A stretch of DNA of 64,000 bases from Bemisia tabaci. Taxonomy: Eukaryota; Arthropoda; Insecta; Hemiptera; Aleyrodidae. The position numbers and the translations under genes were made by a program. Below are positions 33,118-45,283 of this stretch, piece by piece (position 1 is the first letter of the stretch; every line of letters starts with the position of its first letter). The notes under the pieces were generated by a model. The model saw nothing but the letters and a program-made list of their open reading frames with translations. It had not been told where the DNA came from and did no database searches. The stretch covers positions 20,331,313 to 20,395,312 of the forward strand of contig NC_092800.1 of assembly GCF_918797505.1 (NCBI RefSeq). The letters run 5' to 3'.

Positions 33118-33303
33118 TCAAAAATTCTTTTTCGAATTTTTCGATGGACCCTTATAATATTTGCTATATCTACACGTTTCAGAAGGACAGTCATAGATAT
33201 AATGACCAACGGATTTACAATATCTGCACAGGTAGGTCCTGTAGGTATAGTCCGACAGTATTGTCAGTATGATATTCGTTGTAACGCCGCCCAATTGCCT
33301 CAA
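33118..33303 (-). pseudogene. CCHC zinc-knuckle fragment (Gag-like)
   Basis: The minus frame contains CRYCKSVGHYIYDC, a perfect C-x2-C-x4-H-x4-C zinc knuckle, the nucleic-acid-binding motif of retroelement Gag. A Tyr/Lys-rich tail follows. The ATG is probably internal. Which LTR element it came from is unclear; it might belong with the copia fragments at 29 kb. Confidence 0.65.
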
Positions 33304-33840
33304 CTTGCCGCATATTTATGTCCGTGAGCTATGTCGGATCCGAGTATGCCCAGCTCCTATTTGCAGTAGTAGAATTTCATCATCTCTTTGCTCCTTCTTC
33401 AACGCTTGTAAGAATCACTGCCGCCGTCCGTATCCTCATTAGAAGAAGACACATATGATCTATATTTGGGGCTCATTTCCTCTTCCCTAGTCCTCTATGT
33501 TCATTTTCGGATGCTGTGTGTGAAGGTAGGCCTATAGATAACCGATACACATTTTTTAATGCTCCGTCATAGCCCTCTGAAATTGATAAAAGCAACATTG
33601 AGAAGCAATGATCTGAACACAAATATTATGATTTGATGTAAACTTAATGTTTCGAGTACAAGTATCGCAGTGACTGTAGGATCAAATATTTTCAAACAAA
33701 GTAAATGAATATGAATAAAAATTAAATTCAAATTAATCACTTTAAGCTTGTTTTACTGTCCTTTACTGCAAAAACAATGTCATTACTATCTAGGATCTGG
33801 AATCTCCAAATCGACGCATGATGCGCAGCAACTAGCCTTT
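33304..33840. other. No gene recognised
   Basis: No domain, repeat or splice-flanked exon seen. Confidence 0.45.
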
Positions 33841-34133
33841 GCCACCTGTCATGCCAACCCTCCACGGTGTTCGTAGTCGTGCCACACCATTGAGAATAGC
33901 ACCATGCACGTTCGACATAGCGGGTGGGAAATGAGGAAGGGTTCCTCTTTGGCGGCCTCGGCGAGGGGCACCTCTTACGCGTACTCTCTCGATGTAGTTA
34001 GCAATTGGTTCGACTCTCTCGTTGATATCATTGTAAATCTCATCAAAATCTTCGTCTGCATCAGCGCAGCGGGGGGTACAAAGGCCAAGGCCACCAATTC
34101 GCGGATTTGATGTCAGACCATTACACCTGCCCG

Positions 34134-34366
34134 CACTGGAAAATAAACACATTGGATCTAGAGTCTAGACTCTTAAAAACATCGACAAGAAAAAATGCTC
34201 TTGATTCAATCAAATTTATGCTTAAATCAAGAACCAAGCCTCTTAATTTGAGCGGATTTTCTTTTGATTTAAGCTTAAATCTGATTGAATCAAGAGTCCT
34301 TTTTCTTGTCAAAGTTTTCAAGAGTCTGGACTCTAGACCCAATGTGTTTTTTTTCTCCCCCCAGTG
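34134..34366. repeat. CACTGG-terminus foldback MITE, copy 2
   Basis: 233 bp from CACTGGAAAATAAAC to TTTTCTCCCCCCAGTG, flanked on both sides by CG (34132-34133, 34367-34368). It contains two near-complementary arms (GTCTAGACTCTTAAAAAC and TTTTCAAGAGTCTGGACTC). It sits inside the MULE pseudogene, so it inserted later. Same family as 7195-7409; likely CACTA-type by terminus and 2-bp duplication. Confidence 0.8.
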
Positions 34367-34468
34367 CGGTCGTGGAATGCATCGTGTAGTCCGTCAGACA
34401 TGACACGCCGTCAAATGGACTGGCACAAGTGGAAAAGACATCCTCTTATTGTTGCATTAGGGGAATTT

Positions 34469-34844
34469 GCGCGTGCAGCATTCATTGCTGTTGCCTCGAA
34501 ATCCGTCAATACTACGTTCGGCGCCAATGAAGCGTTCAGTTCGTTACACAAGTTCTTAACTGTCTAATAAGTTAGTCGGTATGTGGCTACATCTTTTCGA
34601 ACACACAGGCAGTACACAAGAGGGAAAACGCGGCCGTTTATTACACCATGGAGAGTGCGCGTGCAGCATTCATTGCTGCTGCCTCGAAATCCGTTAGTAC
34701 CTCGAAAATCGTTCAGTACGTTACACAAGTTCATAACTGTCTCATAAATTAGTCGGTATGTGGCTTCATCTTTTCGAACACACAGGCAGTACACAAAAGG
34801 GAAGACGCGGCCATTTATTACACCATGGAGAGTGTACATTTGTT
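34469..34844. repeat. 188-bp tandem duplication within MULE
   Basis: GCGCGTGCAGCATTCATTGC at 34469 and 34657 starts two similar units, each including GTCGGTATGTGGCT and GCGGCC-TTTATTACACC. The duplication doubled part of the transposase coding region. Confidence 0.9.
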
Positions 34845-34930
34845 GAATCAAACTTGGAACGTTTTAGAAGGTACCATCCCTCAGATGAATGGTCGAGCTG
34901 TTGCTCAGCCGCCGTAAGTCCTCGTCAGAC

Positions 34931-35841
34931 GCGAAAATAAGGACTGGGGCCCTTGGGTGATGTGATTCCTATTCAGTTCACTTATAACCTCCGCTCTGAT
35001 AATAGCCCGCTCTGCATGAACTTGTGATCTGATGTAGGTCTTTAACCATTCACTATCAAAGTTATCTGACATTTTGCTGTTTCAATGTCCACTGTTCTTC
35101 ATCTGCGGGTACTTAATCCAATGTTGGTCTTTCTTAATCATCTACAGGTACTTCATCCAATGATGGTCTTTCTTATGTCCGGTTTAGAAATTTATTTAGC
35201 ATCGAGATGTAACAGCCCAATTTCAGCGTTGATTGGAGTGACCACATCATGGCTCCAATTAATAATAATCCAATTAAGGGCTTGACTGAAAGTGACTCAA
35301 TTATGGTCTTCACGTGAGTCTGGTCTTGATTGGGATGATGGGGATGACAGCCGTTTTCACATAGTGTAGGGGGAGAATCGAGTACACACCAAGGGTGTTG
35401 ATAATGCAATGGGTTTGACGTTGGAGCTGTAGTCTGTACAGACTGCACTAAGAAAATCATGATGACAGCATACATATTCGTATTTCCCTCCGTCATTATC
35501 AGTTATTCTGAAAAGCAAGTAAACGTTTCGGTTAGCAGCAAGCACCAGCGGAACAGCCCCTCATTGGCAGCAACAACATAAAAACCAACGGCAGTTTGCA
35601 CTCATGCAGAACAACGCGACGAGACTCAACTCCAACTCAAGTCGACCCTCGACCAAGAACACCGTCAAGAACAAAAACAGAAACAGATCTCCTGAAAATT
35701 GCAGGGACAAAGCTGAAATAGAAAACGTGGGGTGAAAAATGAAAAATATCCCGACGGATTTAACAACACGAAGTTTTCAGAAATCGGTTCAGTTCGTGGG
35801 TTCGTGGGTTTGATGCGGTCTCCAATAGCTAGGGGAGCAAT
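34931..35841. other. No gene recognised
   Basis: A short imperfect direct repeat (TACTTAATCCAATGTTGGTC and TACTTCATCCAATGATGGTC) lies at 35109 and 35151. Opposed short frames without domains. Confidence 0.5.
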
Positions 35842-36006
35842 CAGTGGCGTGGCGTGAATTGCGATATATCGATCGTTATGCCATTTAAACGTATGGTAAA
35901 GAATCGATTATTAAGGCGTTCGCTGCGAACACCCTGTTTATCGATCCTTTTCCATAGGTTTAAATGGCATAACAATCGATATATCGCAACTCACGCCACG
36001 CCACTG
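35842..36006. repeat. hAT-type MITE with 8-bp target duplication
   Basis: 165 bp beginning CAGTGGCGTGGCGTGA and ending with its complement (CTCACGCCACGCCACTG). The arms continue through GCGATATATCGAT and TTATGCCATTTAAAC. GGAGCAAT flanks both sides exactly (35834-35841, 36007-36014), the 8-bp duplication characteristic of hAT elements. Confidence 0.92.
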
Positions 36007-36014
36007 GGAGCAAT

Positions 36015-37145
36015 AGCAACAGAATATAGAGAGAGAAATAGGACAGAGGAAAGAAGAGCAGGGCGAAGCGATCTGGCAACCTCGGAACGACGAGCTCCGG
36101 CCTATCATAGATAGCGCATGGATGGAACCCGTCGAACTCAAAGCGGCCAGTCCATAAAGAGAGAAAATGGGGATAAATCTACACGACAGAGAGAAAATGC
36201 ACTATAAAAATATGAAAAATAAGCACTCTAAGCACTCACCGAAGTCCTCAGTCTGGTACAGCCATGCGGCGCTGAAGCGGCATGCTCTCGACGTCACGGG
36301 CGAAACCTGGCGCCATCTCACTCGCGTATGCTAGAAATCTAGCCTAGCATGGTAACAGCTCACAAGCAGGGGCGTAAGGGATCGAAAGTGCGGACATATA
36401 AGGGAAAGGGAGCGGGCAAAAAAGGACAAGGGTGCCGTTGGGCGGCAAGCACACTCTCATTCATACCATCATAACTCAAACAGGAAAATAGTCGTCTAAT
36501 ATTAAACAAGCAAGCTTGTTTTACCAAGAGCGATGAAAATAGCAAACAGCGGTAAAAGCGAAGGTAACGGTGGCAAGAGCAGCGATATCAAAGGCAGCAG
36601 CAGGAGAGATCACAAAACGTGGCGACGTTCTCGGCGTAAGGGAGGCGTCGCGAGCTGAAGTCTGAAATGGCTCACTGGGAAAGTAGGGGGAAATCTCTCA
36701 TCAGCTCTGATTGGCCGATCAGCCGCCTCGGGGTTTTCTCCTCCTGCTGTCCTGCAAGCCCGACTTGTAGCGACAAATATAGCGAAAAAATACTATGACA
36801 ATCGGCGCCAACAGACAACAGAATATTTTCGGAGTATTCTGAGAATATTCAATAATTTAAACTTAATCTTGAGTATCAAAATGACTATTTATTGAGCATT
36901 TAAATAAATACAATGTCTATTATTCTGTTCGCAAAATAAAGAATACAGCATAATTTCAGTGGTTGATCGAAAAAAAAATGACAAGAAATTAAGTCTTAAA
37001 TTACTAGCGATTTTGTCTCAGAAGTTTCTGTACACAGAGCTGATTTTTTTTTTTTTTACCTTCCGTCGAATTTCGAGTTGATTTATTTTTACCTCAACCG
37101 CCGCCGGCTTGTTCGATAGTATCTTCAGAAAGTCTCTTCAGGACA
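36015..37145. other. No gene recognised
   Basis: It contains a small palindrome (GCTAGAAATCTAGCCTAGC) near 36330 and a T homopolymer near 37047-37059. Short frames only. Confidence 0.5.
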
Positions 37146-37960
37146 TCATCTAATCAACCATAATGTAGGGGTTGCGAGGGGGTGAAAACAGCCAAACAGC
37201 ACGACTTCAGCAATGATCAACACCTTGCTCCACCGGGTCCAAAACGCAACTACTTCAGAAAGCTTCCCCGGGGTCGTGGCCGCACTCAAAGCCGGATCAC
37301 TAATGTTGCCTAAGCCTTCATCACTAATGTTGCTGTAAGCTCTAGCATCATGTACATTGTTCAGACGTCTAAAGTTCCATAGAGACTGCCGAGAAATATT
37401 CAGAGCTTTGGCAATTTTCGGCCAGGTTAAGCCGCAACGGCGGAGTGTTACAACTTGGTCCACAGGAATGTCTAGACGAGGTTGACCCACATGCTGTTCT
37501 CTTACAACTGGTAATCTTGACTCAACACGGCTAGTGCAAGTTGCTTGCATTAGAAGACTATCACATCGATACAACTGATGGCGTAAGAGATTTAAAACAG
37601 AAAGTAGAATTTCACTCACATTTTCATCATCAATGAAAAGGTCTTTGATACGGACGAATGTCGAGTAATAATGAGCAAGGTTTGGAGCCAGCAAAGCTAG
37701 AAAATCAGCATTGCCTTGCTGAATGCAATTTCCTACCAATACAAAGTTTCTGAATGTACTTTCCAGAAATTCCATTGTTCTTATCTGAAGTTAGTTAGGT
37801 TCAGTTGCAGGTACAGTTGCAGCATCAATTTGAGGAGTACTATTGTTCCTAGGAGTTGTTGTTGCGGTAGTATCTCTTAAGAGGGCTTCAACTGCATCTG
37901 GGTCTTCGGATAGACGTTTGAAAAGTCCTTTTAACTGCACGGTACTGAATGACTTTCTGA
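37146..37960 (-). pseudogene. Integrase-type transposon N-terminal region
   Basis: The minus frame starts after TTTTTTTCAG at 37961, with a first part 37960-37791, one in-frame TAA, then 37775-37146 in the same phase. Residues 97-140 of the second part are GQPRLDIPVDQVVTLRRCGL then TWPKIAKALNISRQSLWNFR, a helix-turn-helix. This arrangement, with YSNISDEGL after it, matches the N-terminal region of a transposon family that encodes an rve-type integrase. The integrase core itself is missing here. Frame after about residue 170 is not family-like, so a frameshift or end of homology lies there. Confidence 0.55.
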
Positions 37961-39550
37961 AAAAAATATTAAAAAACATTAGGCGATTCATTTAATCTGA
38001 GAATGGAAGTTTATAGAATTTCTGCATATAGTTTAAACTCAAAAAAATAAATAAATAAATGAGTACATCTATTTCTGAAGAGGAGCTGTCCATTGAATGA
38101 CCAAGTAATAGTAGGGCGGATAAGCATAACAATCGTGCATTTCTGGAAGAAAGCATGAAACTTTCAGGATATCATCTTTACCTATAGAAGGTTCAATTTC
38201 GCAAGTGAGCCCAAAATTCTGAGGCCATGGGGGCCGGGGGGGCAGGGGGCCCTGATTTCGCTATGTTTTGCCGAATTTTCGCGTTGGATCATCGTGAGAA
38301 CGCCGTTAACAATGTAAAATGTGATCAAAACCTGTGTAAACGTCATTAATAGGTTCTCTCAAACAGTATCCTAAAATGCTAGCACTGTCCGATCCCGGAG
38401 CACCCCTCAAAATGCCTAAAATTCAAAATGGCGCCCATAATAAGGCCTCCGGAATATCGGTATTTTCACTTGTGCATATCCTGTCATGTGAGGTATCGTT
38501 TTCCATGTAATTTTGGTCGCAGATTTCATATTTGAAGTCAAAACAACCCCCCGGTCAAAATTGGTGCCCCCAGTCAAAGATGGCGTCCAGATTTGAAAGG
38601 CAGGAGGGTGCATTTTTTAAACTTTTACGCGATAAGGCAAGTGATATGTCATTTCCTATGTAATTTTGGTCGTAGATTTCATTACTGAAGTCAAAAACAG
38701 TCCTCCGGTCAAAATTGGTGCCTCAAATCCAAGATGGTGGCCAAATTTTAAAGGCAGTAGGGTGCATTTTTTCAAATTTTTACGTGATAAGGCAAGTGAT
38801 ATGTCATTTCATACGTAATTTTGGTCGTACATTTCATTATTGAAGTCAAAAAAGCCCCTCGGTCAAAATTGGTGCCCGAAGTCTAAGATGTTGTCCAAAG
38901 TTGAAAGGCAAGGAGTGTGAATTTTTATGAGAAAAATAATCACGTGAGATGACAAGAGAGGTAGGTATCAATTCATACGCATTTTTAGTCAACAAAACGA
39001 ATCTAAATGAAATGTAAAAACAATCTTTTACACAAAAATGAAACGAAGTAATCATGATGATTGCCATCATGGCTGACAAGTGAAAATTGATGAGCCACTA
39101 ATAGTGAGGTGTCTTGCTGGTTACTGCACAAAAACTCTGAACTCAATTTCAGATGCCCTAGACTCAGAGGATAAACAATTAATAAGTACCGAAAATAATT
39201 TAGAAAACTTTCAGTCGGCGGTTTCAGTTGGTGGGTCTCTACTCCATCGAGTGCGATCGAAGCATAGGCATACTTACGAATCCATTGCACAAACCTATGT
39301 TCCATCAAATTGATGAGCAGACACCAATGTTTCTTTGCGTTTTCAAAGTGATGTCAAACGCGCAAAATCCGAGATGATAGCTGTTCTTGCATGCGTTTAC
39401 TGGCTGCCATTCAACCCCTCACATCCATAAAATAGGAACAGCAACTTTATTCTGTACGCTTTTATGTGATCCTTACCTGCAAGAATCTACAGAAAGGTTC
39501 TTGGAACCTAATCAAAACCATGAACGGATATAAAGAGCTGGAAAAGAGTA

Positions 39551-39806
39551 AATCGATGGTGAAACTGCTTAAATACTATTTCGGTTTGCGGTGTTGCAGA
39601 CTTCTTGTCATACTTCCGTTCCTTCATTAAAAAATACTGGAGTCATTTCTTGAAACTTTGCTTGTTTTCACTCTCTATGTGAGGAATATTCTGTAAAAAT
39701 GTCGAGCCATGATGTTGGTTTGGTCCCCTTTCAACAAATAAAATAGGAGCGAATATTTTGAAATCCTGCAACCAAGATACGCACTTTTGCTGTTTCACCG
39801 TCGAAA
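39551..39806. repeat. MITE family B, copy 2
   Basis: Shares TTTCGGTTTGCGG, GCAGACTTC-TGTCATA and ATTCTGTAAAAA-type blocks with 2200-2464. The ends ATCGATGGTGAAACTG and TTTCACCGTCGAAAT are imperfectly inverted. It lies in the spacer of the outer foldback element. Confidence 0.55.
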
Positions 39807-40871
39807 TATTACTCCTCAATGGTAGCCAAAAAAATGTGACTTTCGAAGACCTCCGTCATCATATATAGAGGGAAAAATTTCCAGCTTTCAAAGTCTTCAT
39901 TCAATTAGAGAAATTACCCTCGATATCATCAGCAATGAAGTAGGTAACATTAATTTAGGAGCTACTTTTATACTCAACTGTGGATGGGATGAAGTGATCT
40001 GGATGCTTGTCTTTGGGGATGGATGAATAAAAACAAGGAGCTTCATCCTATTTTAAGTGACTTGTCTCCAGCTTCCGGAATCCCCGCTTAAAATTATCCG
40101 GTGTAATTGTAAGAAAGGGAGTGACACCATGCTGTACCACCAAGAAAATAATATTTTCGTTCTTAGACTCATGCAGAAGTTCTGAAGACTCCAACTGTAA
40201 AAACTTACAGAACCGTAGGAGGAAGATCCTGAAGAGCCTCACTGGGAATGTGAATCAGCATGTGTTTATTAGGATTTTCTCCTATACTGACTGGAGAGGG
40301 TACGGCAGGTGCGTCGCGTGAAATGTCCTTATCTTTATTGAGAATTTATATGGGCTTAAAAATGAATAAAATTCTCATTATAGATGCTCCTGTTAACATC
40401 ATTCCTACCGTGGACGGCCAAACTGATCACCCTCTTAATTATCTCGTATCATTTTTGTGTAAAAGATTTTTTTTACATTTCTTTTAGATTCGTTTTGTTG
40501 ACTAAAAATGCGTATGAATTGATACCTGCCTCTCTTGTCATCTCACGTGATTATTTTTCTCATAAAAATTCACACTTCTTGCCTTTAAAATTTGGCCACC
40601 ATCTTGGATTTGAGGCACCAATTTTGACCGGAGGACTGTTTTGACTTCAGTAATGAAATCTACGACCAAAATTACATAGGAAATGACATATCACTTGCCT
40701 TATCGCGTAAAAGTTTAAAAAATGCACCCTCCTGCCTTTCAATCTGGACGCCATCTTTGACTGGGGGCACCAATTTTGACCGGGGGTTGTTTTGACTTCA
40801 AATATGAAATCTGCGACCAAAATTACATGGAAAACGATACCTCACATGACAGGATATGCACAAGTGAAATA

Positions 40872-43800
40872 GTACGGTGGGTAGTTGCAACTTAGTGGCA
40901 AATCGTGATACAGTTTAGCGGTTTTCAGGTCAAAGTAGATGACATTTGAAGAGTTTTGAGTCGAAGAGGCATTTCGAATTTGTTGGCAGATCCAAGATGG
41001 CGGCCATTCAAAATGGCGCCCGGGCGCGTACTTTGAGCCGCTATAGATCGAGATCCACTGAACCGATTAATTTTTCTTTTTTTTGTTTAAAAGATAATTT
41101 AAAGGTAAATATAAAAAAAATTACAAAAATTTTTGATTTTGACTATATACAGGGTGTTTTTTCCACAAAAACCGGTTTTTCAGAAACCCAAAAATCGTTT
41201 ACATTTAAATAACATTTTCAGGATGGGCGTACCAGCAAATTAAGATGTGTTTATTCTGAAAGTGCTTGTTTTTAGCTTTCCAACGGTATATTCACTTTGG
41301 TCTGTAATTAACAGTTTGCGTAATATCTTAATCCGCGCGGCGGCGGCACGCGATGGACCTCCGAAATAGCAGTGTAGCGTATACGCCATATCGCTCTAGT
41401 TCCGCTTCTACTGAACTGATTTCAGATTTTTTTGTTTTGTTCGGAAGGAGTATCAACGGAGAAATTTGAAGATAGCTAAGGAGGGTACGAGTCCCGAATC
41501 CTTTTTTATTCAATATAGAAAATGTCTATTTTGTGCTATTCAGTGTTTTTTTCCTTCTAGTACGTTGGCTTAGTGCCAAAAAAATGGCAAAAATGCTGCA
41601 AAACGTGTTATACCACTTTAGGAGGTCAAACAAGATGACATTTAAAGAGTTTTTGAGTCGAAGAGGCATTTTCAAAATGGTGGCAGATCCAAGATGGCGG
41701 CCATTCAAAATGGCGGCCGGCGCGTACTTTGAGCCGCTATAGATCGAGATCCACTGAACCGATTTTATTTCCCTTTTTTTTGTTTGATAGAAAAATTGAA
41801 AGGTAAATAGAACAAAATCACAAACTTTTTGATTTTGACAAAATACAGGGTGTTTTTTCCACAAAAACCCGTTTTGTGCATTGATAATAAAGCTTTTAAC
41901 CCATATATCTTTTAAAATCGCATTATTAAGGCCCCTTTAAATACTCGCCATGTAAAAGAGCGTCTTTTGAGCTTTCCCAACGATATATTACATGATGGGT
42001 CTATAATTTAAGGTTTTCGCCACCACTGCGATCCGCGCGACGGCGGCACAGCGCGGGCCTGCATAAATTAATCCCAGGGGCATATGTTGAAAAGAAGCCT
42101 CCCGTGGAATAGTGAATGGAGCAAGTGTAAAAGTGGCCTAATCTCTTCTTTTCGATGCGCAGAAAAATAATTTAGATGTTGTCTAGCTCAATTTTGCGTC
42201 CAACCCCTCCAATTCAAGATGGCGGGCCAAAATGGGGGCTTGGGGTTGAAGATGTTGGAATTTGTTTTTGATGCCGTGTAAGGGGTCTATCACTACGTAA
42301 CTTTGGTCGTAGAGTCCGAATTTGAGGTCCAAAATTGTCTCCGGCTCAAAGGGATGCCCAAAATCCAATATGGCCGCCAAATTTCGACGATAGGGTCAAA
42401 TCTCCGAAAGTTGCGTAAAACTGCCAAGTAGTATATCTTTCATAGGGTTTTCTGGGTCGTAAATTTCACAGATGAGGTCAGAATTTCACTGCAGGTTTAC
42501 TGGAGCGCAGAAATTTCAAAATGGCGACCAACATGGCTGCCGCTCAGATAGTGAGAACGGTAGAGAAGTTACCATGCATACAATGATGAATTTTCGTGCA
42601 TGTTATGTACCCCGCTGATTCTGTATGTAGTCATCAAGTACATCGGAGTGGTAGTGATAGTTGTCTGTAGTACATCTAGGACATGTTCATTGTTCAAGAA
42701 CGTATTTCCTGATTTTTCCTAAGAAGATACTTTTCTCGTCGCTGAAGGACAAAACACACAATTCTGAATACAAAGGTCACCCTTGGAGTTCAGCGGACAA
42801 AGGGGGATTCCAACTTTGGAGAGCGGGATTATCACCACGATTTTAATTTTTTTTTTTTTTTTTTTTAAATAAAATCAGATAGTAAGCTGAGATTTAAGAT
42901 AAATCGATACCAAAAATTCCACCATCAGCCAATCCCGCAATGACAGAAAGTAACTTCTCTACGTTCTCATTATCTGAGCGGCAGCCATGTTGGCCACCAT
43001 CTTGGTTCTTAGAGAACTTTTATCGGCCTGTTTCGGTATTTGGACCTCATTTGTGGAATTTGCGACCCAAAAATCCAATGCAGGGGCACCTCACTCGAGG
43101 ATACGAGCCTCAACAAAATATTTCACTCCGCAACGGCAGCCATATTGGTCGCCATTTTGAAATTTCTGGGCTTCAATAAACCTGTAGTGAAATTCTGACC
43201 TCATCGGTGAAATTTACGACCCAGAAAACCCTATGAAAGATATACTACTTGGCAGTTTTACGCAACTTTCGGAGATTTGACCCTATCGTGGAAAATTTGG
43301 CGGCCATATTGGATTTTGGGCATCCCTTTGAGCCGGAGACAATTTTGGACCTCAAATTCGGACTCTACGACCAAAGTTACGTAGTGATAGACCCCTTACT
43401 CGGCATCAAAAACAAATTCCAACATCTTCAACCCCCAAGCCCCCATTTTGGCCGCCATCTTGAATTGGAGGGGTTGGACGCAAAATTGAGCTAGACAACA
43501 TCTAAATTATTTTTCTGCGCATCGAAAAGAAGAGATTAGGCCACTTTTCACACTTGCTCCATTCACTATTCCACGGGAGGCTTCTTTTCAACATATGCCC
43601 CTGGATTAATTTATGCAGGCCCGCGCTGTGCCGCCGTCGCGCGGATCGCAGTGGTGCGAAAACCTTAAATTATAGACCCATCATGTAATATATCGTTGGA
43701 AAGCTCAAAAGACGCTCTTTTACATGGCGAGTATTTAAAGGGGCCTTAATAATGCGATTTTAAAAGATATATGGGTTAAAAGCTTTATTATCAATGCACA

Positions 43801-44118
43801 AAAACCGGGTTTTGTGGAAAAAACACCCTGTATATTGTCAAAATCAAAAAGTTTGTGATTTTGTTCTATTTACCTTTCAATTATCTATCAAACAAAAAAA
43901 AGGGAAATAAAATCGGTTCAGTGGATCTCGATCTATAGCGGCTCAAAGTACGCGCCGGCCGCCATTTTGAATGGCCGCCATCTTGGATCTGCCACCATTT
44001 TGAAAATGCCTCTTCGACTCAAAACTCTTTAAATGTCATCTAGTTTGATCCCTGAAAGCCGCTAAACTGTATCACGATTTGCCACTATTTGCCCTTTTTT
44101 GGTAATTACCCACCGTAC
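40872..44118. mobile_element. Inner foldback element nested in outer one
   Basis: Ends GTACGGTGGGTA and its complement, flanked by TA (40870-40871, 44119-44120). Its insertion splits the right arm of the outer element. Left arm 40872-42572 and right arm 42948-44118 pair extensively: 41590-42510 with 43140-44040, and 42510-42572 with 42948-43005. The left arm contains an extra, diverged ~700-bp tandem unit (40920-41590 versus 41620-42060). It is rich in AAGATGGCGGCC motifs. No coding region is recognised; frames inside are arm-derived. Confidence 0.75.
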
Positions 44119-44486
44119 TAAAAATACCGATATTCCGGAGGCCTTATTATGGGCGCCATTTTGAATTTTAGGCATTTTGAGGGGTGCTCCGGGATCGGAC
44201 AGTGCTAGCATTTTAGGATACTGTTTGAGAGAACCTATTAATGACGTTTACACAGGTTTTGATCACATTTTACATTGTTAACGGCGTTCTCACGATGATC
44301 CAACGCGAAAATTCGGCAAAACATAGCGAAATCAGGGCCCCCTGCCCCCCCGGCCCCCATGGCCTCAGAATTTTGGGCTCACTTGCGAAATTGAACCTTC
44401 TATAGGTAAAGATGATATCCTGAAAGTTTCATGCTTTCTTCCAGAAATGCACGATTCTGGGAACTTTTTCCCCTTATCCGCCCTAC

Positions 44487-44871
44487 TAAAATGAGGAAAA
44501 ATCAGAAATTAAAAAATGTTTGAAAATTTCTAAGGGAAGAAAAAAAAAAAAACAATCGCACAGTTTTGACACTTAGCAAAATTCAGACTGAATTAGAATA
44601 AGGAACAACTGCTCATTCAAATCTTTGTCTACAAATTAAATGTTCTTACTTTTACTGAGCAAGCTCACCGTAACACTGACTGCAGATACTACTGTACTAC
44701 TGTAGGTGACTTTAACCGTATGACATTTCTTCATGGGCATGGACTGGCAATTAAGTAATATAAAGCAAATGAAATCAGGGTGTCTGCAGAATTTTAGAAA
44801 TAAACAATCCTCATTTTTTCCTGGCGGTTGAACCAATTTTGTTACAGCAGTCAATAATCTTGATGCTTTGA
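44487..44871. other. No gene recognised
   Basis: AT-rich; a minus frame 44953-44636 runs through the SINE and has no domain. Confidence 0.5.
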
Positions 44872-44877
44872 ACAGGA

Positions 44878-45063
44878 GTTTTTTTTTCTTTTGAACTTTC
44901 AAATAGCTAATCATAGCTAATCCCTCAAAATCCCAACCCCAAACCTCCCACATCCATGCCTGTCCACAGCACCCATATCTCAGACCATCAAATGTGAGTG
45001 CGCTGGCTGGGATTCAAACCCAGAACTTCTGGGTTAGTGGCCAGTTTCGCTAGCCACAAGTCC
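44878..45063 (-). repeat. tRNA-derived SINE
   Basis: On the minus strand the head (45063-44998) carries TGGCTAGCGAAACTGG, an A-box-like block. CTGGGTTTGAATCCCAG follows, a T-arm with B box and a perfect 5-bp stem. A ~100-bp body comes next, then an A-rich tail (AAAAGAAAAAAAAA). ACAGGA flanks both sides (44872-44877, 45064-45069), a short target duplication. The cloverleaf is not complete, so it is not called as a functional tRNA. Confidence 0.55.
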
Positions 45064-45283
45064 ACAGGAATCCAAGAGTTTACGTATGAATTGAAAAAAG
45101 GCATAATTGTACCACTAAAAAAATTGAAAGAAAACCAATAAAAACTGGAAGCTCAATGGACTATCAAATCTTTTAAAGAAGTGTGAAGTATTCATTTTTG
45201 TACTTCACCTACAGAAGCAAAACATTTTGGGGAAAAAACATCATTTCTTCTAGACTTTAAGTGACAATTCTTGGCATTCAAGA

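Larger units (their letters stand above)
33841..34930 (-). pseudogene. MULE transposase pseudogene, split by MITE
   Basis: Minus-strand, read from about 34930: DGTF and NVPSLIQQMYTLHG, then LHGVINGRVFPLVYCLC. At 34570-34380 follow LTDFEATAMNAARA (a catalytic Asp region of MULE transposases) and RGCLFHLCQSI. After the inserted MITE come DADEDFDEIYNDINERVEPI and HFPPAMSNVHGAILNG, typical of the C-terminal half of FLYWCH-associated MULE transposases. Stops replace Lys, Gln and Trp codons, a frameshift follows about 33880, and a 188-bp tandem duplication repeats the LHGVINGR region. It is a clearly dead Mutator-superfamily element. Confidence 0.75.
38111..44486. mobile_element. Outer foldback element
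   Basis: Long terminal inverted repeats: the left arm 38111-39053 pairs with 44486-44121 and then, across the inner insertion, with 40869-about 40440. Ends read GTAGGGCGGATAAG and its complement, each flanked by TA. The left arm holds three ~150-bp tandem subunits (CAAAATTGGTGCC, AAGATGG, AAGTGATATGTCATTTC), the right arm two. The interior spacer (39053-40440) has no transposase that I recognise; a plus frame at 39080-39313 is unassigned. TA flanks suggest a Tc1/mariner-like or TA-targeting foldback, non-autonomous. Confidence 0.75.

Noticed and set aside
40260..43494. Several ORFs within the foldback arms (for example 40384-40644, 43249-43494)
   Set aside because: Each is mirrored in the opposite arm and reflects conserved non-coding repeat sequence; no domain, and frames are not maintained between subunits.
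44998..45063. Functional tRNA gene
   Set aside because: The T-arm is good but acceptor and anticodon stems do not form properly; body, A-tail and target duplication indicate a SINE.
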